Source of the DNA: an uncultured Prevotellaceae bacterium
GTDB lineage: Bacteria > Bacteroidota > Bacteroidia > Bacteroidales > Bacteroidaceae
Assembly (NCBI GenBank): GCA_946539635.1
Contig: CAMNHS010000015.1
Coordinates: forward strand, 1-17,378
Length of the DNA: 17,378 nucleotides
Reading direction: 5' to 3'
In this document: positions 10,029-15,564 of the stretch, piece after piece
How the letters are laid out: the number at the start of each line of letters is the position of its first letter
How positions within the stretch are numbered: position 1 is the first letter of the stretch
Program-made: the position numbers and the translations under genes
The notes under the pieces: model-generated
Databases searched by the model: none
What the model saw: the letters and a program-made list of their open reading frames with translations, nothing else
Told to the model about the DNA's origin: nothing

Positions 10029-10098
10029 AAAATTGTTTTAGTATTGTATTGTAGTATATAAATAGTTATAAACAGTATATTGTACCTTATTTAATTAA

Positions 10099-10123
10099 AA
10101 AGGGGAGTGATGTACTCCCCTTT
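10099..10123 (-). terminator. Rho-independent terminator of the SurA/PpiD-like gene
   Basis: A perfect 10-bp inverted repeat, AAAGGGGAGT (10099-10108) and ACTCCCCTTT (10114-10123), encloses a 5-base loop. It begins three bases past the stop codon of the minus-strand foldase gene. On the minus strand the GC-rich half of the stem runs into TTTTT followed by A/T-rich sequence, the expected form of an intrinsic terminator. It separates the foldase transcript from mutA. Confidence 0.85.
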
Positions 10124-10126
10124 AAT

Positions 10127-12175
10127 TTAGAAGAACATATATCTGTTGTCTTTTACTTTTGCTTTCAAATACAGTTCCTGCATAAAGTTGCCAGCCATCT
10201 GCATCTGGCGCTGTGCCTGACGCTGCATGTATTCCTTCTCGTTGTACTGCATAGCACGGCTGAGTTTGTTCTTAACGTTGAAGACGTAAACGCCACCATT
10301 ACCCTTTACAGGAGCCTTAGAGAACTTGCCGTTCTTTGTACCTGCTACAGCACCGCTGAGTGCTGGTTCTGAAGCACCTGTAGCAGCAACGAATGCTGGT
10401 GAAGAGAATGTTACCTGCTGAACTGGTACAATCTGTGCGCCTAGCTTCTTTGCATCAGCAATGTTCTTTGCACCCTTCGCCTTCTCCATGAGCTTTGCAG
10501 CCTTCTTGTCTTTGATAACCTCAGACTTCAAATACTCTTTCAGCATGGTGTTGTTGATATCCATATAACCAACTTTGTTAATCTTTGTCAGAGCAAGAAC
10601 GAGGAGGTTATCATTGTCACCACACTCATAGAGAGGAGAAACAATATTCTCGTCTTCTGCTTCGAATGCCCACTTCAGAGCTTCGTGTGAACCATGAATG
10701 CCAGCAATGAGGTGCTGTCCGCTACGAAGGCTTGGTGACTCCAATACCTGGTAACCAAACTTCTTTGCGGCCTTCTCGAGATCCTCTACATTCTGATTGC
10801 CAGAAACGAACTGTGAGAATTTATTGTATGCAGCAGAGTATGTTTCCTTAGAGAAGTCAATAGGCTTCTTGATGATAGCAGCAAGATACTTCGTCTTCAT
10901 TGCTTTGCGGTCAAGAACCTTGAAGGTGATAGTGTCACCAGTAAGGATTAGAGTCTTTGTCTCGCCAACAGCTGCAGTGTTTAGAGCATTGATATAGTTC
11001 TGCGTGTTAACGTCCATAGAAGGAGCTTTCTGATACTGTGCTGTTGTAATCCACTGTGGCTCGCCTTCCTTACCGTCGTTGATGATAGCATATTGTATAG
11101 AGTCAGGCAATTCCTGCTTAGAGATAACCTTGATAACATTGAGTGTGTTGTCCTGTGTATTCTCCTTGATAGCAGATGTAGAGCCTACGCTAACTGAATC
11201 AATCTGATTCTGGATGTCCATTGGGTATGCGGTCTTCAGTACTGGAACACCGAGGTATGCAATAGCTGAACCAGACTTACGTATAATCTCTGAAGGGTCG
11301 TTTTCTGTAGCAAGCTTAGCAGCAAAGTTCTTAACATTATTGAATGCTGCAGCGCGGTCGTTAGGAGATGCTGTTACCTTAACTGAAACATACTTAACGT
11401 CGCGAGTTTCCTCTGTCTGCTTGAAACGTGGCTTCAACTCATCATATTTTGCTTTCATGTCAGACTCAGATACCTCAATATCTTTGTCGTTGATGGTAGC
11501 ATATGAGAATACGCCAAGCTCTATGTTTGCCTCTGTGTTGTCTTCGTTGAACAACTGTCTTGCCTCAATCTTGTTAGAGAAGAATGTAGCGCCCAAGAGG
11601 GTCTGATACTTTTGAGCAAGAATCTGCTGACGGAGGTTCTTCTCCATGAATGTCCAATAGCGATAGATAGTACGCATCTGCTCTGCCTGCTGTGGATTAG
11701 AGGTCTGCGCCTTCTTGTATTCACTCATGAACTGCTTGAGGATGTTTGCATCAAAGCGTCCTGTCTGCTGATTGACGAATGGTGTCTGCATCAACATCGG
11801 GTTTGTGCCCTGATTCAGAATGTCGCGGATTTCGTCGTCAGTAACTTTCAGACCGAGTTTCTTTGCTTCGTTAGCAAGGAGTGAGTTCTGGATGTACTGA
11901 TTCCACACCATGTCGCGAACCTGATTGAGCTGGTCCTCGTTAAGGGTTTCCTGACCCTGTGTCATTTTGATAACTTCTGTGTACTCATCAATGAGGTCCT
12001 GATACTCCTGATAGGTGAGTTTCTCGCCTAATACTTCTGCAATCTGCTGACGCTCATTGTTTCTTGTTGACTCGCATGAACGGAATGCTTCCTCTGCGAT
12101 AAATGCAAACAAGCCTAAGCCGATAATACTTACCAGCAATGCTCCTTTGCTTCTGATTTTTCCTAATACTGCCAT
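10127..12175 (-). CDS. SurA/PpiD-like periplasmic foldase, membrane-anchored
   Basis: Predicted inner-membrane-anchored chaperone or peptidyl-prolyl isomerase acting on exported proteins. The 682-residue product has a short basic N-terminus, one membrane helix at about 11-28 and a long periplasmic part. Residues 40-200 look like the SurA_N chaperone domain, containing YQEYQDLIDEY and a TDDEIRDIL segment. The middle (about 245-430) is where parvulin domains sit in PpiD relatives, but I cannot find the GGDLG-type parvulin core; a remnant-like PDSIQYAII lies at 357-365. The C-terminal third has repeated beta/alpha patterns and an Ala-rich segment around 595-612, and ends in a Met/Gln-rich helix. 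A strong promoter match lies upstream and a hairpin terminator lies directly downstream, so it can be transcribed alone. Whether it has isomerase activity is doubtful; chaperone function is the safer call. Confidence 0.85.
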   Translation of the reverse strand: MAVLGKIRSKGALLVSIIGLGLFAFIAEEAFRSCESTRNNERQQIAEVLGEKLTYQEYQDLIDEYTEVIKMTQGQETLNEDQLNQVRDMVWNQYIQNSLLANEAKKLGLKVTDDEIRDILNQGTNPMLMQTPFVNQQTGRFDANILKQFMSEYKKAQTSNPQQAEQMRTIYRYWTFMEKNLRQQILAQKYQTLLGATFFSNKIEARQLFNEDNTEANIELGVFSYATINDKDIEVSESDMKAKYDELKPRFKQTEETRDVKYVSVKVTASPNDRAAAFNNVKNFAAKLATENDPSEIIRKSGSAIAYLGVPVLKTAYPMDIQNQIDSVSVGSTSAIKENTQDNTLNVIKVISKQELPDSIQYAIINDGKEGEPQWITTAQYQKAPSMDVNTQNYINALNTAAVGETKTLILTGDTITFKVLDRKAMKTKYLAAIIKKPIDFSKETYSAAYNKFSQFVSGNQNVEDLEKAAKKFGYQVLESPSLRSGQHLIAGIHGSHEALKWAFEAEDENIVSPLYECGDNDNLLVLALTKINKVGYMDINNTMLKEYLKSEVIKDKKAAKLMEKAKGAKNIADAKKLGAQIVPVQQVTFSSPAFVAATGASEPALSGAVAGTKNGKFSKAPVKGNGGVYVFNVKNKLSRAMQYNEKEYMQRQAQRQMQMAGNFMQELYLKAKVKDNRYMFF

Positions 12176-12242
12176 GATTTTTATATTGTTTTTATTTTTG
12201 TTCTAAGCGGTCACTGCGCGTGTACGTGCATAAAATCGAGCA

Positions 12243-12274
12243 CAAAGGTACATTTTTTTTTTCTAATCACCAAA
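12243..12274 (-). promoter_or_regulatory. Predicted promoter of the SurA/PpiD-like gene
   Basis: On the minus strand 12250-12243 is TACCTTTG, an exact TAnnTTTG -7 box. Twenty bases upstream, 12274-12271 is TTTG, an exact -33 box. This is the best promoter match in the window. The -33 box lies within the last codons of gldE. The implied start site near 12236 leaves a leader of roughly 60 bases before the ATG at 12175. I see no convincing hairpin in that leader. Confidence 0.7.
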
Positions 12275-13510
12275 TTTTTCGACAACTTTTGTGAGTTTAA
12301 CGAGTTCTATTTTAGTTTTCGTATTCTTAAGAATCTTACATTCCCATCCGTCGAGGGCTATTACTTCGTTGAGTTTTGGGAAATTCTGATATTGTGTGAG
12401 GATGAGTCCTCCCAATGTCTTGTAGTCTTCACTTTCAGGGAGTTCTATGCCGAGTGTTTCGTTGATTCTCTCTATCTCAAGACGTGCTGAGACGAGGTAT
12501 CCTCCGTCATTCGTCTGGCGGCATATATAGTTGGTTGTGTCGTGTTCGTCCTCTATTTCACCGATAATCTCTTCCACAATATCTTCCAATGCCACAATGC
12601 CGCTGGTACCGCCAAATTCATCTACTACGACAGCGATACTCTTTTTCTGTGCCAAGAGATTCTCCATCAGTTTTTTTACTGCCATCGTCTCTGGCACGAA
12701 AGATATCTGCTGTATGTGGGTGTTCCACTCCTTAGTAATGCGGAAGAGCTCTTGGGTGTGGATGTAACCTATGATATGATCTATGTCTTCGTTATAGACG
12801 AGTAGTTTGGAATTTCCGCTTTCTATGAATTTTTCCTTCAGTTCCTTCAGGGGCGCTGATTTCTCAATAGCATTGATTTCTGTTCTCGGAACCATACAGT
12901 CTCTCACCTTGGTGTCTGCAAGGTCTAACGCATTATGGAATATCTGCACCTCTGGGTTGTCGCTCTGTTGTACCAGGTAATCCAGTTCTACCTTTGAGAA
13001 CTCTTCCTTAGGCTTTTCCTGACTCATGTTTACTCCAAGCAGTTTTAATAAAACTTTAGAGATGAGCACACATGCTTTTGAAATGGGGTAGAGCAGGATG
13101 TAGCAAATACTTGTAGGTAACGCCATCACGTCCAGCAGGAAGTTGGCATTATTCTTAAAAATCGTTTTTGGAAGGAATTCTCCCACGAAGAGCACTATGA
13201 CTGTCGATAGTATGGTGTCTGCCATCAACCTAAAGGCTTCCGGCTCGTTAACAAATATAGTGCTGTCGAAAAGCTTTGCTATGAGGATGCCGTAAATGAC
13301 GAGGGCTATATTGTTTCCCACCAGCATTGTTGTCACAAAAGTGCTTGGGTGCATATAGAAATGATTTACGATGCGGTGGTTGAGGTTGCTGTCGTCACCC
13401 TTCATCTCTGCAAGCATCCTGTTGCTCGATACAAACGCTATCTCCATTCCCGAAAAGAATGCGGAGAAGAGTAATGTGATAAAAATGTATATGGCAAGGT
13501 TTAAGTCCAT
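12263..13510 (-). CDS. gldE: GldE-like CNNM/CBS-domain membrane protein
   Basis: Inner-membrane protein of the CorC/HlyC-type family, 415 residues. Residues 1-190 form a DUF21/CNNM membrane domain with helices near 5-25, 58-80, 98-118 and 125-155, including GMEIAFVSSNR and FVGEFLPKTI. Two CBS motifs follow, the first near VPRTEI (207-212) and the second ending in VVDEFGGTSGIVALEDIVEE (295-314). The C-terminal CorC_HlyC domain (about 335-412) contains EDYKTLGGLI. Relatives are linked to divalent cation handling. In gliding Bacteroidetes GldE supports the gliding machinery, but no other gliding gene is visible here, so a general envelope or cation role is more likely. It starts two bases after the lptC stop, so it is almost certainly in the same operon. 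The older label 'hemolysin' is misleading. Confidence 0.88.
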   Translation of the reverse strand: MDLNLAIYIFITLLFSAFFSGMEIAFVSSNRMLAEMKGDDSNLNHRIVNHFYMHPSTFVTTMLVGNNIALVIYGILIAKLFDSTIFVNEPEAFRLMADTILSTVIVLFVGEFLPKTIFKNNANFLLDVMALPTSICYILLYPISKACVLISKVLLKLLGVNMSQEKPKEEFSKVELDYLVQQSDNPEVQIFHNALDLADTKVRDCMVPRTEINAIEKSAPLKELKEKFIESGNSKLLVYNEDIDHIIGYIHTQELFRITKEWNTHIQQISFVPETMAVKKLMENLLAQKKSIAVVVDEFGGTSGIVALEDIVEEIIGEIEDEHDTTNYICRQTNDGGYLVSARLEIERINETLGIELPESEDYKTLGGLILTQYQNFPKLNEVIALDGWECKILKNTKTKIELVKLTKVVEKFGD

Positions 13511-13512
13511 GT

Positions 13513-14169
13513 CTATCTGTTTACCTTCGGAAGATTCGGTTTTGCCGGACTTCTCTTCGCTGGTGCTGTTGAGTCGTTTGCTGTTGCCGTGGTGTCAGGG
13601 CCTTTTTCTTCTTCTCTTATGAAGTTGCCCTTTGTATTTGTTACCTTGTAGTGTCTCATGTGTTCGTCACTCGTGAAGTATGCTCCCTCAATTTCTCTTT
13701 CGGGGGTTACTACGTGCGAGTACAGGTTTGAATACAGCTCGTGTCTGTTCTGGTCCCACCACAGTTCTTCGCTCCAGAAGCGCAGGCCGTCAACGGTCTT
13801 TACACGTACATTGCCGATGAGGTGCCACAGCTTCTGTTGGGTGTAGTTATAGGCGGTGTCGGCCTGTATATATGTCTCTACGTGAAACTTTTCGTCAAAC
13901 TGCTCCATAAAGAGTCCTCTGGGGAAATACCATCGTGGGGGATTCTTTATCTCATTGACTTCCCACTTCTCTGCCACGATGCGATATTTCATGATGCCGG
14001 AGTCGGAAACGAGGGTGTTGATGCCATAGGATATCATTACCGAAACAGAGTCTTGCGGATTGATGGCAGGGGCCGTATGCTCTTTCTGCTCGGAACATGC
14101 GCATAGAGCAGAGAGGGCGATAAAAAGTAGCAGTGAGGTATAATGGGAGATGTTTAGTCGAACTTCCAT
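13513..14169 (-). CDS. lptC: LPS export periplasmic protein LptC (lipoprotein form)
   Basis: Component of the Lpt bridge that moves lipopolysaccharide from the inner to the outer membrane. With the ATG at 14169 the product has 218 residues. It opens with a hydrophobic signal peptide ending in the lipobox-like LCAC, so the mature protein would be a lipoprotein starting at Cys25. The body has the LptC beta-jellyroll pattern: ISYGINTLVSDSGIMKYRI, then FPRGLFMEQFD, and ADTAYNYTQQKLWHLIGNV with the alternating residues of an OstA-like fold. The C-terminus is Thr/Ala/Pro/Lys-rich and probably disordered. A TTG start at 14181 is possible, but the ATG gives a normal signal peptide. The start overlaps the upstream outer-membrane gene by 16 bases. 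Other Lpt genes are not in this window. Confidence 0.88.
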   Translation of the reverse strand: MEVRLNISHYTSLLLFIALSALCACSEQKEHTAPAINPQDSVSVMISYGINTLVSDSGIMKYRIVAEKWEVNEIKNPPRWYFPRGLFMEQFDEKFHVETYIQADTAYNYTQQKLWHLIGNVRVKTVDGLRFWSEELWWDQNRHELYSNLYSHVVTPEREIEGAYFTSDEHMRHYKVTNTKGNFIREEEKGPDTTATANDSTAPAKRSPAKPNLPKVNR

Positions 14170-15500
14170 TTTGCGAACCAACGTTCATTAAATGTCAATC
14201 CCAGGTTTATGCGGAACGTATTGTCACGTATCATTCCTGTGGCATTGGTGTTTACCCACTGGAAACTGACATTGAGCATAGAACGGGTGTTATATACATT
14301 GATGATAGGAAGGCCTACGCCGGCACTGAGGGATATTTCTCTCGGTCCTTTCCGGTCGTTGATTTGGATGTATGATGTGGAGTATCCCATACCGAAGCGA
14401 TATCTTATCCTGTCTCCGAATGAGCGGCCGCTGGCATTTCTGCAGTATTGTGCACCAACGTTTATCTTGTGTCTGTCGTTAAAGCCGTCGGTGTCGTCAC
14501 CCATCTTTTGGCCAGTCTTCTCGTTTACGTAATCAACCGCTTTCATCTTCGACCATCCCTGATAGGTGTAGTCGAGTCCCACAATCCATTTGTCTTTGTG
14601 TTTCCACGAAACACCTGCACCGATGCTGGTAGGTAGTCTCAGGGCGTTGTGTGCCTTGTATTGTGTGGTGTCGTTCACGGCTGACTGTGCGTTGGATGTT
14701 ACTACCTCACAACGTGGGCTGGCTCCCATGCCATATCCGGGAGAGTAGGTGAGACCCAATGTCAGCAGGTTGTTTTTGTCGAGGGGTAGGGAGTAGTTTA
14801 CGCCGAAGTCCAGTTTTACAGTGCTTATCGTTGCGGTGTAGTATCTGGATAGCGACTTGACGTATGAGTCGGTGTATGTGGTGATGAGGTAGTTGTCCAG
14901 TGTTCCCCACATATAGTTGACATTGGCACCGACAGACAGTCTGTTGCTGATGGCCCATCCGGCGCCGATATATACCATGCGCAGACCGCCGGAACCGGTG
15001 CTTTGCGTTGATACGGTGGTCTTGGTTTCTGTTATGGGGTACTGCACATAGTCGTTGACATTCCTTGGCTTTGTGCTATACTCATATCCTACAACGCTAT
15101 ATGGCATAATACCGAATGACATGCCGAGGTGCTTTCTTACTCTGAATGATGCTACGGCATATTCGAAGCAGGCATCCCTGCTGTTGAGGCTTCTTGAGCC
15201 GGTAGCTGTCACCTCCCTGAAGTTGGCTGTCTGCATCGTCATGGCAACGTCAAAGATGAATGTCGTAGAGTCTATCTGTGAGTATGAGGCAGGGTTGAGA
15301 TAGTTCACCTGTCCTTGCTCCTTGAGACCGATGCCAACGCCGTTCATGCCGCGGCTCATGCCGACAGACTGGTCGCCCAACAGGCCTACACCATACTGCG
15401 AATATGGCGAACTGGTGTCTCCCTGAGCATAAAGTGATGCTACTGGATATGTGAGCAGCAACGTTATGGTTGTTATAAACGAAAAAACACTTTTTTTCAT
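14154..15500 (-). CDS. Outer-membrane beta-barrel protein, FadL-like pattern
   Basis: Predicted outer-membrane protein of 448 residues starting at the ATG at 15500. This start gives a clean signal peptide (MKKSVFSFI, hydrophobic core, cleavage near SLYAQ). The reading frame stays open upstream to 15623, but that extension is basic, crosses the divergent promoter region and should be ignored. The mature start has SSPYSQYGVGLLGDQSVGMS and then VNYLNPASYSQIDSTTF, which resembles FadL/PorV-like barrel proteins of Bacteroidetes. The remainder is strongly amphipathic beta sequence with many aromatic girdle residues, ending in FRINLGLTFNERWFAKWKFD. The cargo is unknown. The gene overlaps lptC by 16 bases and heads an lptC-gldE unit, which suggests a link to envelope assembly (inference from context only). 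Confidence 0.8.
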   Translation of the reverse strand: MKKSVFSFITTITLLLTYPVASLYAQGDTSSPYSQYGVGLLGDQSVGMSRGMNGVGIGLKEQGQVNYLNPASYSQIDSTTFIFDVAMTMQTANFREVTATGSRSLNSRDACFEYAVASFRVRKHLGMSFGIMPYSVVGYEYSTKPRNVNDYVQYPITETKTTVSTQSTGSGGLRMVYIGAGWAISNRLSVGANVNYMWGTLDNYLITTYTDSYVKSLSRYYTATISTVKLDFGVNYSLPLDKNNLLTLGLTYSPGYGMGASPRCEVVTSNAQSAVNDTTQYKAHNALRLPTSIGAGVSWKHKDKWIVGLDYTYQGWSKMKAVDYVNEKTGQKMGDDTDGFNDRHKINVGAQYCRNASGRSFGDRIRYRFGMGYSTSYIQINDRKGPREISLSAGVGLPIINVYNTRSMLNVSFQWVNTNATGMIRDNTFRINLGLTFNERWFAKWKFD

Positions 15501-15530
15501 TATTTTGGACTGTTTTTTTACAATTTGGCG

Positions 15531-15538
15531 CAAAAGTA
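15531..15538 (-). promoter_or_regulatory. Predicted -7 box for the outer-membrane protein gene
   Basis: On the minus strand 15538-15531 reads TACTTTTG, an exact match to TAnnTTTG, about 30 bases before the ATG at 15500. No TTTG -33 box is present at the usual distance, so the match is partial. The intergenic region is only about 64 bases and must also hold the promoter of the divergent plus-strand gene. Confidence 0.5.
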
Positions 15539-15551
15539 CAAAAAAAAAGCG

Positions 15552-15559
15552 TAATTTTG
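15552..15559 (+). promoter_or_regulatory. Predicted -7 box for the divergent lnb fusion gene
   Basis: TAATTTTG at 15552-15559 is an exact match to TAnnTTTG. The nearest upstream TTTG (15524-15527) is 24 bases away, longer than the usual 19-20. Transcription would start at about 15563-15567, on top of the GTG codon chosen as the start of the gene, implying a leaderless or near-leaderless message. Confidence 0.5.
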
Positions 15560-15564
15560 CAGCC

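Noticed and set aside
10029..10126. Cobalamin riboswitch upstream of the B12-dependent mutase genes.
   Set aside because: The gap is only 98 bases and includes a terminator; cobalamin riboswitches need about 200 bases and I see none of their conserved B12-box sequence.
15451..15564. N-terminal extension of the lnb fusion gene from an ATG at 15451.
   Set aside because: It would run through the start of the divergent outer-membrane gene and both -7 boxes, and would place 38 residues before a good signal peptide.
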